Source: Sphingomonas gei (GTDB lineage Bacteria; Pseudomonadota; Alphaproteobacteria; Sphingomonadales; Sphingomonadaceae). From it: 64,000 nucleotides of DNA. Location of the stretch: NCBI RefSeq assembly GCF_004792685.1, contig NZ_SRXT01000002.1, positions 558,001-622,000 on the forward strand. Direction: 5' to 3'. The notes beneath the pieces were generated by a model. It had not been told where the DNA came from. It worked only from the letters and a program-made list of their open reading frames with translations, and ran no database searches. Below are positions 28,089 through 36,957 of the stretch, in pieces (the stretch's first letter is position 1; the number at the start of each line of letters is the position of its first letter). A program made the translations under genes and the position numbers.

Positions 28089-28695
28089 GCCGGTCCTCTA
28101 CAGCTTCCGCCGCTGCCCCTATGCGATGCGGGCGCGGATGGCGCTCGCGGTCAGCGAAACCCGGTGCGAGATCCGCGAGGTCCAGCTGCGCGACAAGCCC
28201 GCGGAGATGCTTGCCGCATCTCCCAAGGGGACGGTGCCGGTGTTGGTATTGCCCGATGGACGCGTGATCGACGAGAGCCTCGACATCATGCGCTGGGCGC
28301 TCGGCGGCAACGACCCCGAAGGCTGGCTGGCGGGCGACGATTCCGCGCTGATCGCCGCCAATGACGGTCCTTTCAAGCAGCATCTCGATCACTACAAATA
28401 TCCCGATCGCCACGCGTCGGATCCGGCCGAGCATCGCGCGCTGGGGCTGGGGATGTTGCGGACGTTGGAAGCGCGGCTGGCGGCGGGCGCGTATCTCCGT
28501 GGCGAGCGGCGCTCGCTCACCGATGCGGCGATCATGCCGTTCGTCCGCCAGTTCGCCGCGGTCGGTCGCGACTGGTTCGACGCGCAGCCATTGCCGGGGG
28601 TGCAGCGCTGGCTGGGGGAGCAGATCGCGTCGCCCCTGTTTGCCGTGGTGATGGTTCAGCGCCCGCAATGGAGTCCACCCCCGCCCCCTCCCTGA
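28051..28695 (+). CDS. glutaredoxin/GST-domain protein
   Basis: About 214 residues. The thioredoxin-fold start [22 protein letters not shown] carries a CPYA active-site motif (single Cys), [23 protein letters not shown] is the glutathione site, and a helical C-terminal domain follows; this resembles glutaredoxin-2-like GSTs. The start is unclear: ATG 28051 overlaps trhO by 38 bases, and no other usual start lies before the first strand. The C-terminus runs into a palindromic repeat, so its last residues are six prolines. Confidence 0.8.
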   Translation: MSARRSRSTRLTEPVLYSFRRCPYAMRARMALAVSETRCEIREVQLRDKPAEMLAASPKGTVPVLVLPDGRVIDESLDIMRWALGGNDPEGWLAGDDSALIAANDGPFKQHLDHYKYPDRHASDPAEHRALGLGMLRTLEARLAAGAYLRGERRSLTDAAIMPFVRQFAAVGRDWFDAQPLPGVQRWLGEQIASPLFAVVMVQRPQWSPPPPPP

Positions 28696-28715
28696 AAGGG
28701 AGGGGGCGGGGGTGG
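28675..28715. repeat. perfect 19-bp inverted repeat at the end of the GST gene
   Basis: CCACCCCCGCCCCCTCCCT at 28675-28693 is exactly complementary to 28697-28715 around a 3-base loop. The stop codon of the GST gene is in the loop, so the first arm is coding. A shortened copy (CCTCCCT-GGA-AGGGAGG) lies at about 28804-28820, past the terminator. Confidence 0.9.
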
Positions 28716-28753
28716 GTGCGAGCGCAGCGAGCCTAACGAGATCCATGGAATGA

Positions 28754-28788
28754 AGAAAAGGTCGGGCATCAAGCCCGGCCTTTTCTTA
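28754..28788. terminator. bidirectional intrinsic terminator between convergent operons
   Basis: GAAAAGGTCGGGC and GCCCGGCCTTTTC pair around ATCAA, with one G-T position, flanked by A on the left and T on the right. It can end the GST transcript on the plus strand and the thiolase/CoA-transferase operon on the minus strand. Confidence 0.8.
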
Positions 28789-28828
28789 CCCACCCCCTGC
28801 TCCTCCCTGGAAGGGAGGGGAATTCAAT

Positions 28829-29044
28829 TCACAGCGACAGCGCGATCAGCAGCATCATGATTTCGTTCGACCCGCCATAGATCCGCTGCACCCGCGCATT
28901 GCGCCACATCCGCGCGATCGGATAATCGTTGATATAACCATAGCCAGCCACCTTGCGATCCGCTCGGGCGGGGCTTCGCGCGAAGAAGCGGGCGGCGCCG
29001 TCGGCCAGGGCAATCAATTCTGGGTCGTCGCGCCAGTTGCTCAC
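28829..29044 (-). pseudogene. acyl-CoA dehydrogenase remnant, ends joined in frame
   Basis: A 71-codon open frame whose first about 22 residues (SNWRDDPELIALADGAARFFA) look like the N-terminal helix of an acyl-CoA dehydrogenase and whose last about 40 (AGYGYINDYPIARMWRNARVQRIYGGSNEIMMLLIALSL) are the family's C-terminus with the IYGG-NEI motif. The roughly 300 residues between, including the FAD site and catalytic Glu, are missing. The frame is intact across the join. Its GTG overlaps the stop of the SDR gene (GTGA), so the gene was the last member of the operon. It cannot be an active enzyme. Confidence 0.85.
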
Positions 29045-29820
29045 CGCGGCGCCATCCGGATCGCGCCGTCGAGGCGGACGTCCTCGCCGTTGAAATAGGG
29101 ATTGCGCAGCATTTCGAGCGCGAGGCTGGCATAATCCTCGGGAACGCCGAGCCGTTTGGGGAAGGGCACCGAAGCGGCGAGCGCCTCCTTCACTTGCGGC
29201 GGCGCGGCGTTCATCAAGGGCGTGTCGAAGATGCCGGGCAGGATCGTGTTGACTCGAATGCCTTCCGACGAGAGGTCGCGCGCGATCGGCAGGGTCATGC
29301 CGACGATGCCGCCCTTCGACGCCGAATAGGCTGCCTGGCCGATCTGGCCGTCCTCCGCCGCGACGCTGGCGGTGTTGACGATCGCGCCGCGCTCGCCGCC
29401 CTCGCCGGGTTCGAGCGTGAGCATGCCGGCGGCGCTCTTGACGATGCAGCGGAAGGTACCGACGAGGTTGACCTGGATCACCCAGTCGAACGCCGCGGCG
29501 GGAAATTGGCGGATCTCGCCGGTCGCCTTGTCGCGGCCGACGGTCTTGAAGGCGTTGCCGACGCCGGCGCAATTGACGAGGATGCGCTCCTGGCCGTGCG
29601 CTTCGCGGGCTCGGGCGAAGGCGGCATCGACTTCGTCGTCCGAGCGAACGTCGACCTTGCAGAAGATGCCGCCGATCTCGGCGGCGAGCGCCTCGCCTTT
29701 CTCGGCGTTCATGTCGAACAGGGCGACCTTGGCGCCCGCAACGGCGAGCGCACGGGCGGTGGCGGCGCCGAGGCCCGATGCCCCGCCGGTGACCACTGCC
29801 GCGGTGTTTTCGAAGTGCAT
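29041..29820 (-). CDS. short-chain dehydrogenase, 3-hydroxyacyl-CoA dehydrogenase-like
   Basis: A 259-residue SDR close to the HSD17B10 (type II 3-hydroxyacyl-CoA dehydrogenase) group. NAD loop TGGASGLG (residues 11-18), NCAGVG, IVNTASVAAEDGQIGQAAYSASKGG with catalytic Ser and YxxxK, and the RVNTILPGIFDTPLM region are all present. It lies 9 bases after the CoA-transferase gene, in a fatty-acid or branched-acid oxidation operon. Confidence 0.93.
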   Translation of the reverse strand: MHFENTAAVVTGGASGLGAATARALAVAGAKVALFDMNAEKGEALAAEIGGIFCKVDVRSDDEVDAAFARAREAHGQERILVNCAGVGNAFKTVGRDKATGEIRQFPAAAFDWVIQVNLVGTFRCIVKSAAGMLTLEPGEGGERGAIVNTASVAAEDGQIGQAAYSASKGGIVGMTLPIARDLSSEGIRVNTILPGIFDTPLMNAAPPQVKEALAASVPFPKRLGVPEDYASLALEMLRNPYFNGEDVRLDGAIRMAPR

Positions 29821-29829
29821 GTCCGTCTC

Positions 29830-30927
29830 CTAACCGATCGTTCGCGCGGTCCTGAGCGCCGCGATTTTGGGTTCGTCAAATCCGAGGCCCGCCAGCACCC
29901 GGTCGGTCCATTCGCCGGGCTGCGCTGGCTGCGGCGTGGGCGCGGGGGTGGCGGCGAATCGCGGAGCGGGCGCGGGTGCGCCGTCGGCAAAGGTTCCGCG
30001 TGCGGCGTTGTGCGGATGTGTCGCCGCTTCGTCGAAGGTGAGGACCGGCGACACGCATGCGTCGGGGGCGAAATGCGCGATCCAGGCGTCGCGCGTGCGG
30101 GTGGCGAAGATCGCGGCGAAACGGTCGGCGCGGGCGGGCCATGCGGCGGCGTCCATTTGGTCGGCGCCGTCCTCGCCGAGGCCCGCGACGAGCGCCGCGT
30201 AGAATTGCGGCTCGATCGCGCCGACCGCGACGTATTTGCCGTCGGCGCAGGCATAGGCGCGGTAGAAGGGCGCGGCGCCGCTCAACAGGTTGGCGCCCGG
30301 CCCGTCGCGCCACAGACCCGCGGCCTTGAAGCCCCAGCTCATGCTGGCGAGCAAGGCGGCGCCGTCGGTCATCGCCGCGTCGACGACCTGGCCGGGTGCA
30401 CCCATCTTTACGGCGAGCAATGCGCTCACCATCCCGAAAGCGAGCAGCATCCCGCCGCCGCCGAAATCGCCCAGATAATTGACCGGGGCGACCGGGGAAT
30501 GCCCCGGCGTGCCGATGCCGTCGAGCAGCCCGGCGACGGCGATATAGTTGATGTCGTGGCCGGGGGCCTGCGCAAGCGAGCCGTCCTGGCCCCAGCCGGT
30601 CATGCGGCCGTAGACCAGCGCCGGATTGTCGGCGAGCAGCACCTCCGGCCCGAGCCCGAGGCGCTCCAGCACACCGGGGCGGAAGCCTTCGATGATCCCG
30701 TCGGCGTCGCGGCACAGCGCCCGGGCGATGGCGACGCCTTCGGGGGACTTGAGCTCGACGCCGATCGCTTTACGATTGCGGGCCAGCGCGTGCGGGCCGA
30801 AACTGGCGCCCGGCCGCTCGATGCGGATCACTTCGGCGCCGTGATCGGCAAGCATCATCGCGGCGAACGGTGCGGGGCCGATCCCGCCGAACTCGACGAT
30901 GCGGATGCCGGAAAGCGCGCCGGGCAT
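29830..30927 (-). CDS. CaiB/BaiF family CoA-transferase, alpha-methylacyl-CoA racemase-like
   Basis: A 365-residue class III CoA-transferase family protein. It keeps the racemase pair His124 (GHDINYIA) and Asp154 (NYLGDFGGGG), which in AMACR catalyse epimerisation of 2-methylacyl-CoA; this favours racemase over transferase. With the thiolase, SDR and former acyl-CoA dehydrogenase it suggests breakdown of branched acyl chains. It starts 4 bases after the thiolase stop. Confidence 0.92.
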   Translation of the reverse strand: MPGALSGIRIVEFGGIGPAPFAAMMLADHGAEVIRIERPGASFGPHALARNRKAIGVELKSPEGVAIARALCRDADGIIEGFRPGVLERLGLGPEVLLADNPALVYGRMTGWGQDGSLAQAPGHDINYIAVAGLLDGIGTPGHSPVAPVNYLGDFGGGGMLLAFGMVSALLAVKMGAPGQVVDAAMTDGAALLASMSWGFKAAGLWRDGPGANLLSGAAPFYRAYACADGKYVAVGAIEPQFYAALVAGLGEDGADQMDAAAWPARADRFAAIFATRTRDAWIAHFAPDACVSPVLTFDEAATHPHNAARGTFADGAPAPAPRFAATPAPTPQPAQPGEWTDRVLAGLGFDEPKIAALRTARTIG

Positions 30928-30931
30928 CGCC

Positions 30932-32071
<1,140 letters not shown>

Positions 32072-32147
32072 CTCGCTCTCCCGTGCAGCCTTCGCAGCCC
32101 GTCAACTTACATCAGTGTAAGTGGCGCGCGGCGGCGGAGGCAAGGGA

Positions 32148-32318
32148 TCAGTCGCCGCGATCGCCCTGGTTACGCGGTTTCTTGTGCTCGCTATGGTGGC
32201 GCACGTCCTGGGCGAGGCTGCGGCCGGCATCGACCACTTCGCTGAATTGCCCCTTCTCGTCGCGGCGGACATAGCGCTTGTCGCCCTTGTGGGGCTCGAT
32301 CAGTTCACGCTCGCTCAT
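32148..32318 (-). CDS. small charged protein, 56 residues
   Basis: A short highly charged protein (MSERELIEPHKGDKRYVRRDEKGQ...) with many Lys, Arg, Glu and His and no membrane segment. The start is preceded by CGGAGAGAGCC, a good ribosome-binding site. Function not recognised; similar short basic proteins are common in Sphingomonadales. Confidence 0.7.
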   Translation of the reverse strand: MSERELIEPHKGDKRYVRRDEKGQFSEVVDAGRSLAQDVRHHSEHKKPRNQGDRGD

Positions 32319-32506
32319 GGCTCTCTCCGTTGCTGGCGTGGGTAAGAATCCACGAGATTCGCGCATTGTTCCGCGCTGGACTTTTCGCTACGGGATACCC
32401 AACTTGGTTTAGTGGACGCAGCGGCCTGCCGTCCGCCTTCCCTTTTCGCGCATAGCAGAGTAAAGGCACCGCCACTTTTACTGGCGCTCACCCGAGAGGC
32501 ATATTT

Positions 32507-32725
32507 TTGGCCAAAGAAGAACTCCTTGAAATGCGCGGCCAGGTCGTTGAGCTTTTGCCCAACGCCATGTTCCGCGTCCGGCTCGAGAACGATCATGAGA
32601 TTCTCGGCCATACCGCCGGCAAGATGCGCAAGAACCGCATCCGCGTGCTGGTCGGCGACGAAGTCCTCGTCGAGCTTACGCCCTACGACCTGACCAAGGG
32701 CCGTATCACCTACCGCTTCAAGTGA
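32507..32725 (+). CDS. infA: translation initiation factor IF-1
   Basis: A 72-residue S1-like OB-fold protein with the full IF-1 sequence pattern ([70 protein letters not shown] over its length, split here by eye). It starts with TTG, with CCGAGAGGC about 8 bases upstream. The maf gene overlaps its stop. Confidence 0.97.
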   Translation: MAKEELLEMRGQVVELLPNAMFRVRLENDHEILGHTAGKMRKNRIRVLVGDEVLVELTPYDLTKGRITYRFK

Positions 32726-33306
32726 GCGGCGGGCCTGTGCGGCTCGTCCTCGCTTCGACTTCGCCGCGCCGGCTCGATCTGCTTAGGCGGATCGGCGCCA
32801 AACCGGCGCGGGTCGCCGCGCCCGATATCGACGAGGATGTCCGCGCCGGCGAACTGCCGCGCGACTATGTGCTGCGCGTCGCGATCGACAAGGCGCAGGC
32901 GGTGGCGCGTGCCGCGGACGAGATCGTTCTTGCCGGCGACACTACGATCGCGGTTGGCCGCCGCATCCTCGCCAAGCCCGCGGACGAAGCCGATCTGCGT
33001 CGCATGCTGGGGCTGCTCTCCGGGCGGCGGCACCATTGCCTGTCGGCGGTGTGCCTGGTCGGGCTGGACGGCAAGCCGCGGACGCGCATCTCCGACACCG
33101 TGGTTGCCTTCAAGCGGTTGAGCCATGCCGAGATCGACTGGTACGTCGCGAGCGGCGAGGGGATGGGCAAGGCCGGCGGCTATGCGATCCAGGGCAAGGC
33201 CGAGGCATTCGTGCGCTTCCTGTCGGGAAGCCATTCGGGCGTGGTCGGGCTGCCGGTGTTCGAGACCCGCGCGCTGCTTGAAGGCGCGGGATATGCGCTT
33301 GGCTGA
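32722..33306 (+). CDS. maf: Maf-family nucleotide pyrophosphatase
   Basis: A 194-residue Maf/YhdE protein that hydrolyses non-canonical or modified nucleoside triphosphates. Motifs: [64 protein letters not shown] and SGVVGLPV. The GTG start overlaps the infA stop by 4 bases. Confidence 0.93.
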   Translation: MSGGPVRLVLASTSPRRLDLLRRIGAKPARVAAPDIDEDVRAGELPRDYVLRVAIDKAQAVARAADEIVLAGDTTIAVGRRILAKPADEADLRRMLGLLSGRRHHCLSAVCLVGLDGKPRTRISDTVVAFKRLSHAEIDWYVASGEGMGKAGGYAIQGKAEAFVRFLSGSHSGVVGLPVFETRALLEGAGYALG

Positions 33307-34246
33307 GTGGCTGTACGAGGCGGGGATCGGCGAGAACCGCGCCGCTCTGGTTTCACGTGGCGTCATCTGGAAGGCGCGGCTCGAGCTGGAAGGCACGGCG
33401 CCTCGCCACAATGCCGTGCTGAACGCACGCCTGGTCGACAAGAGTACCGGCAAGGTGGCGTTCGAGGGTGGTGAGGCTTTGTGCGATCCGCTGCCGCAGG
33501 GGATCTCGCAGGGCGCTACGCTGCGCGTGAAGATCGTTCGCGAGGCGATTCCCGAGGCCGGCCGACCCAAGCTGCCCAAGGCGGTGCCCGCTGGTGCCGA
33601 TGCGCTGGCCGGGGACGGACCGGACCTGCTGGCCCGGATCACGGCCAGCGGTGTACCGGTGCGGGTGCTGCGCGCGCATGAGGCCGATGCGCTTGAAGAT
33701 GCGGGCTGGTCCGAAGTGCTGGAAGAGGCGGTGACCGGCGAGATTGCGTTTCCCGGCGGCGCATTGCGGTTGTCGCCGACGCCGGCAATGGTCTTGTTCG
33801 ACGTCGACGGCGGCGGACCGCTCGAGCCGCTCGCAGTCGCCGCGGCGCATGCCGTGGCGCGCGCGATCGAGCGGCATGACATCACCGGCTCGATCGGCAT
33901 CGACTTCCCGACTCTCGCCAACAAGGCGGCGCGCCAGGCCGTGGCCGAAGCGATCGACGCCGCGCTGCCGCAGCCGTTCGAGCGGACCGTGGTCAACGGC
34001 TTCGGCTTCCTCCAGATCGTGCGGCGGCGGACGCGGCCCTCGCTTCCGGAATTGCTGCGCGCCGATCCGGTAGGCGCCGCGGCGCGCGCCGAGCTACGCC
34101 GCATCGAGCGCCTTCCCCCGCCGCCGCCGGCTACCCATATGGTCAGCAGGCGAATCGCCAACCGGCTGGCGCAGCGGCCCGAATGGACCGCCGAACTGGC
34201 CCGGCGCATCGGCGGCGCGACGGCGTTCGTCGCCCCCAAGGAGTAG
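33293..34246 (+). CDS. RNase E/G-like protein, short form
   Basis: A 317-residue protein whose C-terminal two thirds follow RNase E/G (DFPTLANKAARQAV for the first catalytic Asp region, NGFGFLQIVRRRTRPSL for the conserved FG-L/E-M-RxR segment). It lacks an intact N-terminal S1 domain, the zinc-link cysteine pair and seemingly the second metal-binding Asp before FGFLQ. It overlaps maf by 14 bases and is followed by yacG, the usual sphingomonad order. It may be a reduced nuclease or an RNA-binding relic. Confidence 0.8.
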   Translation: MRLAEWLYEAGIGENRAALVSRGVIWKARLELEGTAPRHNAVLNARLVDKSTGKVAFEGGEALCDPLPQGISQGATLRVKIVREAIPEAGRPKLPKAVPAGADALAGDGPDLLARITASGVPVRVLRAHEADALEDAGWSEVLEEAVTGEIAFPGGALRLSPTPAMVLFDVDGGGPLEPLAVAAAHAVARAIERHDITGSIGIDFPTLANKAARQAVAEAIDAALPQPFERTVVNGFGFLQIVRRRTRPSLPELLRADPVGAAARAELRRIERLPPPPPATHMVSRRIANRLAQRPEWTAELARRIGGATAFVAPKE

Positions 34247-34249
34247 ACA

Positions 34250-34435
34250 TTGGCAAAACGTGACGGCTGCCCGATCTGCGGCACACCGACCGAACTCGAA
34301 TTCAAGCCCTTCTGCAGCCGCGGCTGCAAGGATCGTGACTTGCTGCAATGGCTCGGCGAGGGCTATCGCGTGCCGGGCGAACCCGTCGATCTGACACGCG
34401 AAAGCGGGCTGGACAGCGCGCGGGACGCCGACTAA
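34250..34435 (+). CDS. yacG: YacG zinc-finger DNA gyrase inhibitor
   Basis: A 61-residue YacG with four zinc-binding cysteines C7, C10, C22, C26 in CPIC...FCSRGCKDRDLLQWLGEGYRVPG. In E. coli it binds GyrB and blocks DNA binding. The start is TTG, 3 bases after the previous stop. Confidence 0.92.
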   Translation: MAKRDGCPICGTPTELEFKPFCSRGCKDRDLLQWLGEGYRVPGEPVDLTRESGLDSARDAD

Positions 34436-34465
34436 GAGGCCCGCTCCCCGGCCATGCCGGGGCAT

Positions 34466-34541
34466 GCCCGGGTAGCTCAGTTGGTAGAGCATGCGACTGA
34501 AAATCGCAGTGTCGGCGGTTCGACCCCGTCCCCGGGCACCA
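34466..34541 (+). tRNA. tRNA-Phe (anticodon GAA)
   Basis: A 76-base cloverleaf with encoded CCA: acceptor GCCCGGG/CCCGGGC, D-arm AGCTCAGTTGGTAGAGC, anticodon loop CTGAAAA with GAA, T-arm ending GGTTCGACCCC. A 7-bp hairpin (CCCCGGC, loop CAT) at 34446-34462 immediately precedes it and may separate it from yacG. Confidence 0.97.
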
Positions 34542-34870
34542 TTTCCCCCACCGGCATATTCTTCATCGCGTTGGACAACCCCGGTTCGCGTGTTCAGGTA
34601 TGCAGTGCTCCCGCGAAAGCGGCTAGCGAACTATGCTGTCACTCCGTGAGATGGGAGCAGCGAGGCCCCTTGCCACCCGCGCCACCCCGCGCTAGCTGGC
34701 CCGCATGCATCAAGAGTCGGGCGACGCCCGACACCAACCTGCTCCCGGGCAAGGTGGTGCTTGCGCACTTTGCGCAAGGATGTGGCCGTCGTGGCAACCC
34801 CCGGGGTTCTCCATCCAGCCACGCGTCGCAAGCCTCCTGGTGCCTCGAGCAACAAGGAAAGAGTGAACGC
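34542..34870 (+). ncRNA. long structured leader before threonine aldolase, class not recognised
   Basis: A 329-base gap with no credible gene. From 34716 it holds four helices in a row: GTCGGGC/GCCCGAC (34716-34732), CACC-ACCT/AGGT-GTG enclosing GCTCCCGGGCA (about 34732-34759), CTTGCGCA/TGCGCAAG (34760-34778), and GTGGC/GCCAC enclosing a smaller AACCCC/GGGGTT hairpin (34791-34822). The ltaE ribosome-binding site AAGGAAAGAG follows 30 bases later. This packing suggests a cis-regulatory RNA or a processed small RNA; it matches no class I can name. Confidence 0.45.
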
Positions 34871-35932
34871 GTGACCAAGCAACCCCAGCAATTCGCCAGC
34901 GACAATTATGCCGGAATCTGCCCCGAGGCCTGGGCAGCGATGGAAGCGGCCAATAACGGCTATGCGCCGGCTTATGGCGAGGACGACTGGACCCAGCGCG
35001 CTTCCGACGCTTTCCGCAAGCTGTTCGACAGCGAATGCGAAGTGTTCTTCGCGTTCAACGGCACCGCGGCGAATTCGCTCGCGCTCGCCGCGCTGTGCCA
35101 GAGCTTTCACAGCGTGATCTGTTCGTCCTCGGCGCATGTCGAGACCGACGAATGCGGCGCTCCTGAATTCTTCTCGAACGGCTCCAAGCTGCTCGTCGCG
35201 ACCACCTCGGACGGCAAGCTCACCCCGCGCGCGATCCGCGAGGTCGCCACCAGCCGTTCGGACATCCACTTCCCCAAGCCGCGCGTCGTGACGATCACCC
35301 AGCCGACCGAGACCGGGCAAGTCTATTCGATCGACGAGATCCGCGCGATCTCCGCCACGTGTCGCGCGCTCGGCCTAAAGCTGCACATGGACGGCGCGCG
35401 GTTCGCGCAGGCGTGCGCGTATCTCGGCTGCGATCCGGCCGACATCACCTGGCGCGCCGGAGTCGACGTGCTCTGCTTCGGCGGCACCAAGAACGGGATG
35501 GCAGTCGGCGAAGCGATCCTGTTCTTCGATCGCGCGTTGGCACAGGATTTCGATTATCGCTGCAAGCAGGCGGGGCAGCTCGCTTCGAAGATGCGCTTCC
35601 TCGCGGCGCCCTGGGTCGGCATGCTGGAAAGCGGCGCCTGGCTACGCAATGCCGCGCACGCCAATGGCTGTGCGGCGCGGCTGGCAGCGGCGATCCGTGA
35701 CCTTCCGGAAGTCGAGCCGATGTTTCCGGTCGAGGCCAATGCGGTGTTCCTGCGCGCGCCCGCGGCATTGCTCGACGGTTTGCGGGCGCGGGGCTGGAGT
35801 TTCTACACCTTCATCGGCGGCGGCGCGCGTTTCATGTTCGCCTGGGATGCCGACCCTGCACGGGTCGACGCGCTGGTTGCCGACATCCGTGCAGCCGGCC
35901 TGGCCGTGGCGGACACTGCGGTCGCGGCTTAG
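34871..35932 (+). CDS. ltaE: low-specificity L-threonine aldolase
   Basis: A 353-residue PLP enzyme of the beta-eliminating lyase family that splits L-threonine/allo-threonine into glycine and acetaldehyde. Motifs: FASDNYAGICPEAW, FNGTAANSLALAAL, SSAHVETDECGAPEFF, LHMDGARFAQA, and the PLP lysine in CFGGTKNGMAVGEA. The GTG start follows AAGGAAAGAG; a long structured leader precedes it. Its stop overlaps the convergent exporter gene by 4 bases. Confidence 0.92.
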   Translation: MTKQPQQFASDNYAGICPEAWAAMEAANNGYAPAYGEDDWTQRASDAFRKLFDSECEVFFAFNGTAANSLALAALCQSFHSVICSSSAHVETDECGAPEFFSNGSKLLVATTSDGKLTPRAIREVATSRSDIHFPKPRVVTITQPTETGQVYSIDEIRAISATCRALGLKLHMDGARFAQACAYLGCDPADITWRAGVDVLCFGGTKNGMAVGEAILFFDRALAQDFDYRCKQAGQLASKMRFLAAPWVGMLESGAWLRNAAHANGCAARLAAAIRDLPEVEPMFPVEANAVFLRAPAALLDGLRARGWSFYTFIGGGARFMFAWDADPARVDALVADIRAAGLAVADTAVAA

Positions 35933-36852
35933 CCGCGCGCGGGGTCGATCGTTGCACCGCGTCCCCGCACGAGCGCGCTCAAGACGATCCCGCTCAAAAT
36001 CAGCGTCATACCAGCAAGCTGATGGCCGTGAAGTTGCTCGCCGAGCGTGAACGCCGCGAGCAGCGCGCCGAATAGCGGCATCAGCGTGATCGCCTGGCCG
36101 GCCTTCGCCGGGCCGACCGTGGCGACCGCGGCGTTGAACAAGGTGTAGGCGACGACCGAAGGCAGCAGCGCGACGTAGATCACCGCGCCGATCACTTGCG
36201 CGGTGAAGTGCATCGTTGCGATCTCGCGCCATTCGGTGGCAGCGAGCGGGAGCATCGTGACAACTCCGATCGCGAAGGTGACCGCGAGGAAACTCTGGCC
36301 GTGGAGTTTCGGACGCAGTCGGAGCAGCGAGGTGTAGAAGGCCCAGGTCACGACGCCGCCCAGGATCAACGCATCGCCGCGGTTGAAGGTGACTTGCGAG
36401 AGCGCCGTGAGTTGGCCCTGAAAGACGATGATCACGACGCCGAACGTCGACAGCATCACGCCAAGGATGGCGCCGATCCCCGCGCGGGCGCGGAACATCA
36501 CGAAGTCGACGATGAGCACCAGCGCCGGAATCGCCGCCTGAAGCAACATGCCGTTGCTCGCGGTGGTGTAGCGCAGCCCTGAGTAGAGGAAGGCATTGAA
36601 CGCCGCGACGCCGAGCAGGCCGAGCAGCACGATCACCGGCCAGCTTCGCGCGATTGCAGCGCGATCCGCGGCGAAATGGCGTGCGGCGAGGGGCGCGACC
36701 ACCATCAATGCCCCGGTCCAGCGTAGCAACGCGAGGAAGAAGGGCGGAATTGCATCGTGCACTGCGCGCGCGACGATCGAATTGCCCGCCCAGAGCAGCA
36801 TCACGAGCGCGAGCATGGCATAAGCGGCGGTCTGGGGACGCGGGCAAGTCAC
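35929..36852 (-). CDS. EamA/DMT-family transporter
   Basis: A 307-residue inner membrane protein with ten predicted helices in two EamA repeats (about 10-140 and 155-290). Signatures are MLLWAGNSIVARAVHDAIPPFFLALLRW in repeat one and VVAYTLFNAAVATVGPAKAGQAITLMPLFGALLAAFTLGE in repeat two. The family exports metabolites and amino acids; the substrate is unknown. It is convergent with ltaE. Confidence 0.9.
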   Translation of the reverse strand: MTCPRPQTAAYAMLALVMLLWAGNSIVARAVHDAIPPFFLALLRWTGALMVVAPLAARHFAADRAAIARSWPVIVLLGLLGVAAFNAFLYSGLRYTTASNGMLLQAAIPALVLIVDFVMFRARAGIGAILGVMLSTFGVVIIVFQGQLTALSQVTFNRGDALILGGVVTWAFYTSLLRLRPKLHGQSFLAVTFAIGVVTMLPLAATEWREIATMHFTAQVIGAVIYVALLPSVVAYTLFNAAVATVGPAKAGQAITLMPLFGALLAAFTLGEQLHGHQLAGMTLILSGIVLSALVRGRGATIDPARG

Positions 36853-36957
36853 GCCGGTGCTCTAGGGGGCGTAGTCCGGGATGGCGAGCGGCGAACTCTC
36901 TCCACCGTTAGCCATCGCGACAGGGGCTCGCCGGCTGCGCTCGGCGCCAGCAGCCTT

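Noticed and set aside
34542..34870. SRP RNA, tmRNA or a known riboswitch in the ltaE leader
   Set aside because: None of the diagnostic cores (GGAAGCAGCC-type SRP loop, tmRNA tag, cobalamin or SAM boxes) is present, so it is reported only as an unclassified structured leader.
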